From: Candidatus Vallotiella sp. (ex Adelges kitamiensis)
GTDB taxonomy: Bacteria > Pseudomonadota > Gammaproteobacteria > Burkholderiales > Burkholderiaceae
Assembly: GCF_020342435.1 (NCBI RefSeq)
Contig: NZ_CP080504.1
Span: 759,081 to 823,080 of the forward strand
Direction: 5' to 3'
Length of the DNA stretch: 64,000 nucleotides
The notes beneath the pieces were generated by a model. The model had not been told where the DNA came from. It did no database searches and was given only the letters and a program-made list of their open reading frames with translations. Each line of letters begins with the position of its first letter. Position 1 is the first letter of the stretch. Of this stretch, positions 42,067 through 52,994 are shown piece by piece. The position numbers and the translations under genes were made by a program.

Positions 42067-43662
42067 AGTAAATCTACTATTTAAGAATTTATAAAATTTA
42101 TGGGCAGTATACTAAAACCGCCCCAAAAGATAATAAGATTACTGAATAGCTTCGAGTCGTAATAGGAGCTGGTGCCCTATTCTATATTACTGTGCTGCTC
42201 TACGGTTACATTATATAGGTTCACTCTATGAGTCGCTTCTTAGCCTGACAGGCTCAAGACGTTACATATATGTCGCATACAACTTAGAATTAAGTAAATA
42301 TTTACCGTTTAATAGTGAGTATTATTTTAAGGTGATTCAAGATGCAATAGACGGCTTCTAATCTTTATACTTAGCGCTCTATCTATCCCCGCGGATATGC
42401 GTTTAATTCATATTTGAATATGCATTTTGCAAAAAGCGCAGCACAAAATAGACTCAGGTTTGTCAGACCCTGAAAGAAGAATCCTGTAGGCTGATATCAT
42501 ACTCTGATTTGGTATTTCTTTCAATGATACAACACACATACTTAATTTATTAGCATGTCTAGTAAAATAGACTTTCGTATTATTTATGTGCGTTGTAACT
42601 GATCTCCTCGATATCTAGCGATTAGCATTAGCGTTTGATTGACGGCTCCTGCAAGTTGAGCTAGAAGAACAGACATCGCATCTTCCGGGATACGAGAACT
42701 AGTTAAAATGCTAACTACTTAACATACGGTTAGCGTCTATCGACGTTTTTCTATAAAAATATTATATAACAGCATTTCAGACTGTGCATCAGCTACTTTA
42801 TATTCTTAATATCATCCATGCTTGTGAGCTTTTATCGCTCACCGCGCTTATCGGGGCACTAAATTCATAGAGATGAATTCTGGTAAAAACGTGTTCTCGC
42901 TATTTTTAGCGTAGCGCTAGTACAAAATTATTGCTGAACTCCGACTAATTTTTAGTAGAATAATTAAGATGTTTATATTTTAAACTTATTTAGGATTTTA
43001 AAACGTGCGCCGCTTCTGTTGTCTAACGTGTTTGCTTTATTAGCAAGTTGTTGCTCCCAATCATACCAACTCAGGAAATATCGTGTTTTTAGCTTCTTGG
43101 CTAATCGATCGCTGAAAACGACTATAGTCTGATAACTAGATACGCCTAGATTAAATATTTGACATCTCATCCGATTTTACAGCACTAATCTTTGCTAATT
43201 GTTATATAAGCTGATCTTGCAGCTGGTTTTCTACTACTGGATAGCTATCTAGTAGGTTTTTGAGTCACTAATCATTCTTGCCTTATTCTGACTCAGAAGC
43301 TCCACTAAATTACGTTAGAAAAAAAATCCTATATGCGCTAGCCACACCAATACCTTTTTAAGGATGGTCTGTATAAACGCATATTCACACTAGAATCGCA
43401 ATCATAATCCGCGTGGATAGAATATTCAAAAAACAATATAAGAGATTATATCTACACCTCTCCACCATCATTTGCGCCTGTTCTGTACAATATGTATCCC
43501 AGCGCTGGGTGACGTTACCAATCCTCGTGGAACTCTATGAGTTTTATACCAATGTACGAGCACAAACTAACATAAAATCGGTGCATCACCGGCAAGAAAT
43601 TAACCCTTGAGACCAGGCTGACGTAAAATAGTAGTTTTATTATTGTGCCATCATTGCCCATC
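42067..43662. other. 1.6-kb gap between ribE and ribBA
   Basis: No gene or readable remnant. I looked for an FMN riboswitch ahead of ribBA and did not see its conserved core. A 65-codon open frame at 42973-43170 (minus) is not convincing. Confidence 0.45.
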
Positions 43663-44814
43663 ATGACACTCGCTTCCACGCAAGAGATCATTACCGAACT
43701 CAAGGCCGGTAGAATGGTCATCCTTTTTGATGAAGAAGACCGCGAGAACGAGGGCGACTTAGTGCTGGCCGCTGATTTTGTTACGCCAGCAGCAATCAAC
43801 TTCATGGCTCGTTATGGTCGCGGTTTGATCTGCTTAACGCTAACGCAAGAACGCTGCCGCAGATTGAATTTGCCGCTAATGACGTATCGAAATGGTACGC
43901 GATACGGCACAGCATTCACGGTTAGTATAGAAGCCGCGGAAGGTGTAACTACTGGCATTTCTGCCGCTGACCGTGCTCGTACGGTCCAGGCGGCCGTCGC
44001 ACGTGATGCCCGAGCCGAGGATATCGTTCAACCTGGGCACGTGTTTCCGATTATGGCGCAGCCTGGCGGGGTTCTTTTTCGCGCCGGACATACCGAGGCA
44101 GGTTGCGACCTCACAGAGCTAGCCGGACTCACGCCGGCGTCAGTGATCTGCGAAATAATCAAAGATGATGGCACGATGGCACGATGGAATGACCTCATTG
44201 GGTTTGCTGCACAGCATGGATTAAAGGTCGGTACGATTGCAGACCTGATTGAGTACCGAAGTCGTACCGAATCGATCATCGATCGCGTAACACAGCGCAC
44301 GATGCATACTGCGCACGGACTATTCAATGTAGTGCTGTTCCACGATAAGTCAAACGGCGCACCGCATCTAGCGCTAGTACGTGGTAAACCGTCACCCGAA
44401 GTCGAGACACTAGTACGCATACATGAGCCCCTATCCATCCTAGACCTGATTGAAACAGGTATAAACACACACTCCTGGACATTAGATGCAGCGCTGCGTG
44501 AAATTGCTCAGCGTGAAATAGGAGTTGTAGTATTACTAAACGTTCACGAGTCCGGCGAGCGGTTGCTGAGCAAGTTTGAAACATTCGAGCATAAAAATAA
44601 TGGAACTGTACTCAAGTGCCGCCCACTTGACTTTAAGACGTACAGTGTCGGTGCGCAAATTTTGCATGAATTACATGTTGGAAAAATTCGGCTGTTGTCG
44701 AACCCACACCATATAGGTGGCATGTCGAGATATGGTCTTGAGATAACTGGTTTTGAGCCTATGCTAACAGCTGAACACGGATTCTTGGGCAGCGGAACTA
44801 ACTCATATAAATAA
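43663..44814 (+). CDS. ribB: 3,4-dihydroxy-2-butanone 4-phosphate synthase with degenerate RibA domain
   Basis: 383 residues from ATG 43663 (MTLASTQEIITELKAGRM), the family start; a codon six earlier is possible. The RibB half (1-205) is complete: DEEDRENEGDLVLAADF for metal and substrate, and GHVFPIMAQPGGVLFRAGHTEA with the catalytic residues. The RibA-like half (210-375) keeps the fold outline but lacks the three zinc cysteines of GTP cyclohydrolase II: where C-x10-C-x-C is expected it reads IHEPLSILDLIETGINTHSW. Such RibBX proteins are common in beta-proteobacteria and supply only the RibB activity, so another gene must supply GTP cyclohydrolase II. Confidence 0.93.
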   Translation: MTLASTQEIITELKAGRMVILFDEEDRENEGDLVLAADFVTPAAINFMARYGRGLICLTLTQERCRRLNLPLMTYRNGTRYGTAFTVSIEAAEGVTTGISAADRARTVQAAVARDARAEDIVQPGHVFPIMAQPGGVLFRAGHTEAGCDLTELAGLTPASVICEIIKDDGTMARWNDLIGFAAQHGLKVGTIADLIEYRSRTESIIDRVTQRTMHTAHGLFNVVLFHDKSNGAPHLALVRGKPSPEVETLVRIHEPLSILDLIETGINTHSWTLDAALREIAQREIGVVVLLNVHESGERLLSKFETFEHKNNGTVLKCRPLDFKTYSVGAQILHELHVGKIRLLSNPHHIGGMSRYGLEITGFEPMLTAEHGFLGSGTNSYK

Positions 44815-44898
44815 AGCAATACATATGATATCCCTCTATTCTGGATCTTTACCCGCCGACTAGCGGATCGCTTTACTAAACGCATTAATGGAGCATTT

Positions 44899-45411
44899 AT
44901 GGAAATTGGACAATATAAACCGAATCACGATGGTAATGGACTACGTATCGGCATCGTCCAATCTCGCTTTAACAAGACCATTTGTAATGGGCTGATCGAC
45001 ATCTGCCTTGCAGAACTCGAGCATCTTGGCGTCACAGGCGAAGATGTCCTACTTGTCACAGTGCCCGGTGCACTAGAGATTCCACTTGCACTACAAAAGC
45101 TTGCTGAGACTGGTCAGTTCGACGCACTGATTGCTCTTGGCGCAGTGATTCGCGGTGAAACTTATCATTTCGAACTTGTATCTAATGAGAGTAGCTCATG
45201 CATTAGTCGAATTGCACTGGACTTTGGTCTACCAATCGCAAATGCAGTCTTAACTGCCGAGAATGACGAGCAAGCACTCGTACGAGTAAACGAGAAGGGC
45301 CGTAGTGCAGCACGTGTTGCGGTAGAAATGGGAAATCTATCATCCGCTCTTGATCATCTTAATCAGGATGGAAACGAGGAAAACGAGATAATAGCAGAGG
45401 GTCAAATATGA
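44899..45411 (+). CDS. ribH: 6,7-dimethyl-8-ribityllumazine synthase
   Basis: 170 residues. It condenses the RibB product with the RibD-route pyrimidine to lumazine, substrate of RibE. Motifs: [30 protein letters not shown] and [21 protein letters not shown] with the catalytic His. The start ATG 44899 is 84 bp after ribBA. The stop overlaps the nusB start by four bases (ATGA), so translation is coupled. The tail ([16 protein letters not shown]) is slightly longer than average. Confidence 0.96.
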   Translation: MEIGQYKPNHDGNGLRIGIVQSRFNKTICNGLIDICLAELEHLGVTGEDVLLVTVPGALEIPLALQKLAETGQFDALIALGAVIRGETYHFELVSNESSSCISRIALDFGLPIANAVLTAENDEQALVRVNEKGRSAARVAVEMGNLSSALDHLNQDGNEENEIIAEGQI

Positions 45412-45842
45412 CAACGCGGAATGCTCGTCGCCGCTCGCGCGAGTTGGCTACACAAGGTGTGTATCAGTGGTTGTTGTCAGGTTCAGCAGAGAGTGAAATT
45501 AATGCCTCCATGCGTGAGCAACCCGGCTTTAATAAAGCGGACTTTGATCATTTTAATGCGTTGCTACATGGTGTGATTAAGCAAACCAAAACGCTAACTA
45601 AAGCACTTATACTGTTCCTGGATCGCCCGTTCAAACAGCTATCTCCGGTTGAACAAGCAGTGCTACTAATAGCAGTATACGAATTTCAGTATCATCTCGA
45701 AATCCCGTACCGGGTTGTGATCAATGAAGCCGTAGAATTGGCTAAAACATTTGGCAGTGACGACGGTTATAAATATGTAAACGGCGTCCTAGACAAAATT
45801 GCAGTCACCGTGCGCCATAACGAAGTTAAAGCTTGCACTTAA
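45408..45842 (+). CDS. nusB: transcription antitermination factor NusB
   Basis: 144 residues, all-helical RNA-binding protein that with NusE (S10) binds boxA in rRNA operon leaders. It starts [21 protein letters not shown], the basic RNA-binding N-terminal helix. The C-terminal part has [24 protein letters not shown] and [11 protein letters not shown], the family signature. Overlaps ribH by four bases, the standard ribH-nusB pair. Complete. Confidence 0.96.
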   Translation: MTTRNARRRSRELATQGVYQWLLSGSAESEINASMREQPGFNKADFDHFNALLHGVIKQTKTLTKALILFLDRPFKQLSPVEQAVLLIAVYEFQYHLEIPYRVVINEAVELAKTFGSDDGYKYVNGVLDKIAVTVRHNEVKACT

Positions 45843-46069
45843 ACGTGCGGTGCCATATCCAGCAATATTAAGCGATACACTACTTTTAGTGACAAGAGTC
45901 TCATAAATGGCAGCATTGAATGTTTTTAGAGGAGTCTTACAAACTATCAATACTAAAATCTAATGGAAATGCATATATTAGTTATTAAGTAACGGTCTAC
46001 GGACCCCGAAAATCAGGGCATGCGCGTACAAGAAAAAATATTAGCTCTTATGCTCGTCATAAGCTGGCA

Positions 46070-47609
46070 AAAGTTTGTATATTACGATAATTTATAAAAA
46101 TCTTTGTAACCTTTCAAACCAGATTAAAGCATTAAGAGAGCCGCCAATGACCGAGCTACGCAACCCCGTGCGCTTAATATGGTCGGAGCACGCTACTGCT
46201 TAAGAGTCCAGTTGGGCATAGAATCCCGATGCCTGGAAATTTATTTAGCACGATAGGTCGTGCCGTGTTCGGCTAGGTATAGGGGTCAATGCGGATGACG
46301 CAGCCTTAACATCACTGTTCGATAGCAATCACCTATTAACATCCCTCAAAAGCCGGAGCTACTTAAAATCTTAAGGATGTGACACATCTGATTTTTTAGG
46401 CTAAGGCCGTCTGAGATATGGCACCCCGTACAGTTACGCCCCGCTTTATCAAGGTAATTGAAGTTAGCAATATCGACCTAGCGCAGCTGCCCATTGAAAC
46501 CTACTGGCCATAGGACAATCACCTCTAATCACCTAAGGCCTCGCTGTCATGAGTGGCCGAAATAAGCCGCGTTAGAACCTCAGCATCTATCGATAACAAG
46601 TGATCTGGCACAACAAGCTTATAATGCGCTGGCTCATACATCTCGGTAGTACACTGGGCTTCCGAAAATGCGCACTAGCTCCTTCCGGCAGCCTTATTTA
46701 ATCTCTGTTATGCTTAGCTTAGCTCTGATCCAGCAACGATTCTCGGTGCTGTTATGCCAGCTCCCTATCATTATCAACATATCAATTTTCTAGCCTACCG
46801 CGTGGCGGAAAAACTAAGCTAGCTAAATGTTTGACACCTGGATTAGCATATTTACAGGTGCTAGCCTGCGTAGAAATTATATTAGAGGGATCTATTTATT
46901 CCGATAAGCAAAGCACAAAGGTCTTAGCATAGCCGGGCACTTCGACGTCACGGCGCGCTTATATCAACCGAAACAAGCTGCTATGAGTACGTATTAGAAG
47001 GTCCGCATGACGTCATACCAGTTATTACAAAGAGCGGGGGTAGTTTCTAGTATTTACTGTTGAATGCATTACGATATGTCGTGCCGCGATTTACTATTCA
47101 ACATATACTGAAAGGCTATCAGACAAATCAGCTGTTCTAGGAGTTGCTCTAAATAAGGTATTCGTTCCCCTGCTGCAAAAACAGTTTCTAGAAATCACTA
47201 ATTTCTATCTACCTCTGGTAGGAGTGCAGCTATAGAATAACTGTCGTGCAGACAACAAAAAATTACTAGCCACGCTAAGCGTGTAGTGTTTAGCATCTGG
47301 AACTTTTCAGTAATTTACGTATACAAAATCCATTATCATGGTAGATAATGACATAAATATACGCAACTTGAAAGACAATTTCAGACCCTAACGACATGTG
47401 CAGATCCAGCCCGTAACATACTATTAATTAATAATAGACTAATTAACTATCTTTATTTTGCACTACTAGTGGCAGGACTAGGTTATAAGATAAGAATTGA
47501 TACGATAAATAAGTGGCCCGGATAAACTTCTCGTGAATGAGGCTATGCAATTGTAATGGACCCAGCCATACAGGAGCGCATCGATGTACTGGGAGCGGAA
47601 ACAGTCTAG
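46070..47609 (+). pseudogene. ubiD: UbiD-family decarboxylase, full-length pseudogene
   Basis: Reading the plus strand through frameshifts recovers UbiD almost end to end. In order: MTEL then YGRSTLLLKSPVGHRIPMPG and NLFS; LGIGVNADDAALTSLF; NIDLAQLPIETYWP; NLSIYR-stop then [52 protein letters not shown] and [60 protein letters not shown], stop at 47607-47609. These match the prenylated-FMN-dependent 4-hydroxy-3-polyprenylbenzoate decarboxylase of ubiquinone synthesis. The total length of about 1540 bp equals a functional gene, so decay is by point changes and small indels, and many stops exclude function. Confidence 0.93.
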
Positions 47610-48839
47610 GGTAGTAAGCGTGACACCAGGGAATATTATGATAGGCAATCTCCTCCTATTAGGAAGACATACTGGTCCAGTCTAACACCGATAGCAATCG
47701 AAGGATTGGTGTACTGCTGCTGTTAATATCTGTCATAAAAGTTACGCTTAACAGCTGTAAGCATCCTTATAAAATCGCACTGCGAGTCTTGCCCGAAAAT
47801 ATCTCCGGACAGCTCAGCTTAATTGCTAAAATTATAATAAGGTTTACATTAGGTTTATAAAACTCACTAGTTTAATATCAGGATTCAGTGAAGTTAAGAA
47901 AATGCTATTAATAGTGTTAAAAAGCCATATGTTACCTATCTAACACCCCAAAACTTAGATATAATAAAGAACAAACCAAGCATAATACCCATTGTTTTCA
48001 TAGGTAGATATCTAATAGGATAGATTGATTATAGGTGCTACTGATAGCAGTTTAGTCTATCTTAACTTTTATACTGCCCCACTTTATAGGTGACGGCCCT
48101 GTTATCTGAGAATGCTTTGTTTCTTCTAAGTGTTGTCGTTGTGATCTGTGCGCTGGACTTATCCGAATATACGTCGTAGCCTGTAACATCCCGAGGTACT
48201 TTCTAGGTATCTACTGCACACTAGCCTGTCGGGTGTGCGATGTTAATCTACCTGCTTTGTATAGTGAATATTAGCTCATACCTAAATTCTGGGATCGCGC
48301 GCGCGGTGTCAGGCTATTTTTTCTCAATAAAAGCATGCAGATAACCTGCTCTAAGAGATAGCAAGTGTCAAGATAGAGATAGGAGAGTAGCAGGAAGAGA
48401 AAACACGCGGATGCAGTACTGTAGAGTTTAATACAAAGCATTATAAGCTAATTATTAAATGTATTGTAATCGTAGCGTATGTATAAATTAAGATTTTTCT
48501 ATTTTAATTAATCATTGATTTTAGCATTGCTAGACAATACACTTAGCTCCCTACGGAAGTTAAGTTATTAACGTAGTATGAATTTCTGCGCATACAGGTC
48601 CGATCGATATACCAAAAAAATGGAAATGAAGCTAAATCGTGTGGGATCTGAAATATATTTCTAGACTATCCCGCTGATCTTTGTGACGATATTTAAATAA
48701 TGCGTCCGAAAGACTAACTACTTTTCTATGCTACTGCGTTAGATGAGGACTATAGCTTAGGGGCTTGACAGGTATCTTCTGTCTGCTGTATCTATTATTT
48801 TACTCAGACTGGCGTACCTACTATTAAATCTGATACGCG
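47610..48839. other. gap after ubiD pseudogene
   Basis: AT-rich, no open frame and no confident remnant. Further decayed genes are likely here, but I could not name them. Confidence 0.4.
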
Positions 48840-49189
48840 AATGCTCTAGCATGTCAGCATGAGTTTCCTGGTAGCGCTACCATAAAAAAGTCACGAGTGC
48901 AGAAGTATATTAGCTTAGATAAGAACTCTACACGAAGGTCATCTCACCTACCTATACTCAAGCGTTCTTACAGAGTTTGAGCTTAGAGTATAGAACTGGC
49001 TTACTAATATTTGCCGGTGAAACCTGTCTTGAAATTGAGACTATGATTCAGGCAACTTCTGCATCATGGCATAGATACACCAGTTACTGGAGGATACGTG
49101 GTACAGCTACCGGCCGGATACTGTCGTTCCTAACACTGCTTGTTGCTATCTTCCAACTCATCGGCTGTGTTAATCTCATGGAAAATAAA
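48840..49189 (+). pseudogene. proC: possible proC (pyrroline-5-carboxylate reductase) remnant
   Basis: The frame of yggT is open upstream to 48977 and reads LLIFAGETCLEIETMIQATS, ASWHRYTSYWRIRGTATGRI and LSFLTLL. This resembles the end of ProC (TFTGAAQLA...ASVLRERVTSKGGTTAAAL..L), which directly precedes yggT in many proteobacteria. A fragment PGSAT near 48870 may be the SGSGPAY motif. The match is loose and no start exists; it is called from position plus the T-S-x-G-T pattern. Confidence 0.4.
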
Positions 49190-49753
49190 ATGTTCGGAGA
49201 TATTGCTCGTTTTTTACTAAATACGATTTTCACGTTATTCGGCGCTGCTCTGCTGCTGCGTGCGTGGCTTTTTATAGCTAGAATAGCGCCCGACAATCCA
49301 CTTATGGAAGCCATTTTACAGGCTACCAACTGGTTAGTTCTACCGTTACGCCGAATAATTCCAGCCTCACGTTCCATCGACTGGACGAGTCTATTCGCTA
49401 CCTGGCTCGCCGCGATTATATTTATCATTCTAATGGTAGCTGTCTCTGGTGGTAGCCTCGGCTCGCTTTTACCTGCCGGATTTATAATCGCGATATTGAC
49501 GATGATTAAGTGGGCGTTAAATCTGTCAATTTGGTTGACGCTAATTATGGTACTGATCTCGTGGTTTAACCTGCGCTCCCTAGGAGCAGAGATCCTTATG
49601 AAATTGACTGCTCCATTATTGAACCCGCTGCGCCGTATAGTACCCCCGCTAGGCGGGATCGACCTGTCTCCGTTGATACTGCTTACAATTGTCGAGATAT
49701 TATTAATAATAGTCACACATATTACGATGTCGGTAACAATATTTGGACTCTAA
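49190..49753 (+). CDS. yggT: YggT-family membrane protein
   Basis: 187 residues from ATG 49190 (MFGDIARFLLNTIFTLFGAA), the usual family start; the longer in-frame extension looks like another gene's remnant. Two YGGT units, each a pair of hydrophobic helices followed by a conserved loop: NWLVLPLRRIIPASRSIDW in the first and LTAPLLNPLRRIVPPLGGIDLSPL in the second. Inner-membrane protein of uncertain function, linked to osmotic stress tolerance and to cell-division or organelle positioning in homologues. No downstream partner within 1.2 kb. Confidence 0.9.
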   Translation: MFGDIARFLLNTIFTLFGAALLLRAWLFIARIAPDNPLMEAILQATNWLVLPLRRIIPASRSIDWTSLFATWLAAIIFIILMVAVSGGSLGSLLPAGFIIAILTMIKWALNLSIWLTLIMVLISWFNLRSLGAEILMKLTAPLLNPLRRIVPPLGGIDLSPLILLTIVEILLIIVTHITMSVTIFGL

Positions 49754-51005
49754 GTATTTCGTGCTAGTGGCTCTAGCGTGACATTGACGCTTTTGGCTTG
49801 TGTTATATAAATACATGATATAAATCGTTTAGCCGTGCTCTGCGCACTACCTTAGTAGTATGCATGTTATCGGTATGCTTAACCATCTAGCCTATATGGA
49901 GGCTGAGCTTGATACTGTATTATGCAATACGGATAAATATAAAACATTCTAGTTAGTGAAATACCTAGAATAGCTTCGCAAGAAAGATAACTGCTTCGTA
50001 TCTCTGCGTTTGTGAAAAACTTTAATCTAGATTCTTATCAACTATTTTGTGGGTTATTGCTTTCGCAAATTAATCTTTTATTGAAAGACGAGTTCTATAA
50101 TTAGTTAATCACTACATCACTTGCGCCTCGATGTTTACTCTGCTAGTCTCAGTAGACTGTTTAAGCTCTATGAGATTTTCTAAATTTCCATTACTTATAT
50201 ATATGTAATATGTACTTAGCTGTAATATGTACCTAGCTAAGAAGAGGCTTAATCATCAATAAAAGAGCATGTAACATCCTATAAACTCGGAGCATGCAGC
50301 ATGTGCTGTTACTCGCGCTTCTACACTGAAAAAACTCTATTGAATTTAGGTTTTTGTAGGCGCCGTATAAAGCTTTTATTTTAACTTCCTAAACTGAAAA
50401 CGTGGGTTTGACTTCCATCGACTTCTCAATATATCAGCATACTGTAATCTATACTTTAGATGCAGACCTATACTGCTTCGGAAAAACCACTTCTCAGATT
50501 GTTATTTATATATTATCTAAGAAGAGAGAGATTGAAAATCAGAAACAGCTCTCTCTTGTATATGACTAGGATAGTCTTAGGTGCTTTACGTACTACAAGC
50601 TACATGACTTCGTCTAAAATACGGTACACTAACCGCAACATAGTCAGTCTTATGCAGGGTTATTTGCATGCCATCAGATTACTATGTGGATTAAATTAGC
50701 TGGTGTTATCTGTTTCTATTACGCCTCAGAATAAGCGGCTTATATCATGATAAACTAGTTATCTAAAATAAATAAAACTGTTCGGTTAAAAAAGAGTCAA
50801 TCTAAATAAGAAACTCTATTTTTAGAGGAGTTTCGCTTCTATCAGAATAACTGGGGCTAGATATCTAGTTCTATCGGAGACTCAAAGATAATAATGTCGT
50901 TCAACCTCTAAACGAACCACAGTTTACCCGCCGTAGATTATTATGTAGCGGATCGTTGAATTCGGGCAAATGTGCCAACACTGAAGCCTAAACGAATACT
51001 ACAGT
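49754..51005. other. gap between yggT and trmB
   Basis: AT-rich, stop-filled. It contains a 17-bp imperfect tandem duplication at 50204-50237 (TGTAATATGTACTTAGC, one mismatch). The 79-codon frame at 50460-50699 has no ribosome site or recognisable motif and is not called. Confidence 0.45.
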
Positions 51006-51710
51006 ATGACCCACCCCACCTATGTAACCCCACCTCATATTCGAAGCTTTGTAACTCGAGCGAGAAGTTTATCTAACGCCCAGCGTCGGGCACTAGACGA
51101 GCTAGGCCCGAAATTTAAACTACCCTACACCGATGCGCAGCTTGACCATAGGGTAATTTTTGGTCGCGAAGCGCCACTCATTCTCGAGATTGGCTTTGGC
51201 ATAGGTACAACAACTGTCGATATCGCCGAACAGCGTCTAGGTGATAACTTTCTCGGTATTGAGGTGTATGAGCCAGGTATAGTAAGACTTCTAAAGTTAA
51301 TTGAAGAAAAACAATTAAGCAATATACGCATTATTCAACATGATGCTGTTGAGGTTATTGATCATATGCTCACTAAAGATAGCGTAGACGGTGCACATAT
51401 CTTTTTCCCCGACCCATGGCACAAAGCGCGTCACTATAAACGTCGTTTAATACAATTGCCATTCGTTAAGCTACTTGCATCCCGCCTTCGTTTTGGTGGC
51501 TACTTGCATCTAGCAACGGATTGGCAAAACTACGCAGAGCACATGCTCAATGTGCTATACATGGAACCGACGCTCGTCAATGTCGCGAAGCAAGCAAATA
51601 GTTATATACCACGCCCGGCCTATCGTCCGATGACAAAATTTGAGCGGCGCGGACTTTGTCTTGGTCATGGTGTATGGGATTTTCTGTTCATAAAACGTAT
51701 AACATCCTAG
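51006..51710 (+). CDS. trmB: tRNA (guanine-N7-)-methyltransferase
   Basis: 234 residues. It methylates G46 in the variable loop of tRNAs using S-adenosylmethionine. SAM-binding motif I is PLILEIGFGIGTTTVDIA, and the acidic loop NFLGIEVYEPGI and the substrate motif IFFPDPWHKARHYKRRLIQ are typical. The C-terminal TKFERRGLCLGHGVWDFLF is characteristic. Its stop codon ends at 51710, directly abutting the last base of uppP on the other strand. Confidence 0.96.
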   Translation: MTHPTYVTPPHIRSFVTRARSLSNAQRRALDELGPKFKLPYTDAQLDHRVIFGREAPLILEIGFGIGTTTVDIAEQRLGDNFLGIEVYEPGIVRLLKLIEEKQLSNIRIIQHDAVEVIDHMLTKDSVDGAHIFFPDPWHKARHYKRRLIQLPFVKLLASRLRFGGYLHLATDWQNYAEHMLNVLYMEPTLVNVAKQANSYIPRPAYRPMTKFERRGLCLGHGVWDFLFIKRITS

Positions 51711-52553
51711 TTAGCGATTAAACCCGAGTATTTCTAAAGAACTTACAACTAGCACCAGTAAACCAAAACTAATGCGATACCATGCAAACAAAGTAAGGCT
51801 GTGCGTCGAAATATAGTATAGCAGCCAACGCACAGATACGAATGCGCTGGCGAATGCAGTCATGAATCCAACTGCAAATAACCTAGTATCTAATGCACTT
51901 AGCACATCATATACTTTAGTATATTCGCATAGGGTAGCGCCAAAGATTAATGGAATAGCGAGTAAAAAAGAGAATTCGGTCGCAACACGCCGATCTAAAC
52001 CCGTAAGCAATCCCCCAACAATCGCAGCTCCAGAGCGTGACGTGCCAGGGATTAGTGAAAAGCATTGAACGAGACCTATTTTTAATGCATCGATGATGGT
52101 TAGTTCATAGATCGATTGTACCCGGGCACCATGCATATCGCTATCGCAACAATGATATGCTGCCTCTACCCACAGCAGAATAATGCCACCTACGATTAGC
52201 ATAATTGCCACTGAAACCGGCGAAAATAGCAGCGCTTTAATAGGCTTCTCGAACAGTAATCCTATAACAGCGGCGGGCAGAGAAGCAACCATTATATTAA
52301 TAATAAAATACCGGGTTAGCTGCTCGGTAGCTAACCCATGAAAAACTTGGCTAATACGCTTTCGATATTCCCAGCATACCGCAAAAATAGAACCAAGCTG
52401 GATCGAAATATAGAAAACCTTACTGCTATCACTAGTGAAATTAATTAGTGTGCCTATTAGGATCAAATGTCCTGTACTGGATATAGGAAGGAATTCAGTC
52501 AGGCCCTCCACCAAGCCAAGCATTAACGCTTTAAGCAACAAAAGTGGATTCAT
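51711..52553 (-). CDS. uppP: undecaprenyl-diphosphate phosphatase
   Basis: 280 residues, polytopic inner-membrane protein (BacA type) that recycles undecaprenyl pyrophosphate, the lipid carrier for peptidoglycan and O-antigen. Conserved catalytic segments are GLVEGLTEFLPISSTGHLIL (residues 13-32) and SLIPGTSRSGAAIVGGLLTG (about 167-186). About eight hydrophobic helices are visible. Start MNPLLLLKALMLG. Convergent with trmB with no bases between the stops, so no room for a terminator between them. Confidence 0.97.
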   Translation of the reverse strand: MNPLLLLKALMLGLVEGLTEFLPISSTGHLILIGTLINFTSDSSKVFYISIQLGSIFAVCWEYRKRISQVFHGLATEQLTRYFIINIMVASLPAAVIGLLFEKPIKALLFSPVSVAIMLIVGGIILLWVEAAYHCCDSDMHGARVQSIYELTIIDALKIGLVQCFSLIPGTSRSGAAIVGGLLTGLDRRVATEFSFLLAIPLIFGATLCEYTKVYDVLSALDTRLFAVGFMTAFASAFVSVRWLLYYISTHSLTLFAWYRISFGLLVLVVSSLEILGFNR

Positions 52554-52866
52554 CTAAGCATTCCTTGAAAAGGCAACCTAAACACAAGCGGTAGCACCCA
52601 GCTTTACTATTTCTCAACAATCTCTATACTTCATCTCAGTATATAGGTTTCAATCTCTAAAACGTTTATATTTCTGTCCAAAAAATTCTAGTTGTCTAGA
52701 CTGAAATATGTGAAATTGAATTGTGAATGAATACTTCGCTTATAGCAGGGCTAAGGCTATTACTGTGCCAGAAGAATATTGTATGTACAGCGCTCGTGCC
52801 TTAACACACAAGCTGCGTAGTACGCTGCAGCGAAAAAGTATGTTGGATTAGAAGACAGGCTCTCTA

Positions 52867-52994
52867 CACTAAACTACTATCTTCCTCTTTAAAAAAATGA
52901 ACTGCAGTGGTATTTATTAGTATAACGATACTCATATGCACGTAAGAATTGCTCGTGTCGATAATAAGTAACGTCTAATCCGCGGGATTCTCTC
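52867..52994 (+). repeat. 128-bp dispersed repeat, copy 2
   Basis: Exact copy of 38466-38593, same orientation. The flanks differ completely on both sides (ends ...TCTCTA before, CATGTTTG after), so the boundaries are sharp. Confidence 0.97.

Noticed and set aside
43380-43662. FMN riboswitch upstream of ribB
   Set aside because: I searched the leader for the conserved RFN core and found no matching paired segments.
50460-50699. 79-codon open frame as a gene
   Set aside because: No ribosome site, no homologous motif, basic and hydrophobic residues as expected from AT-rich decay.
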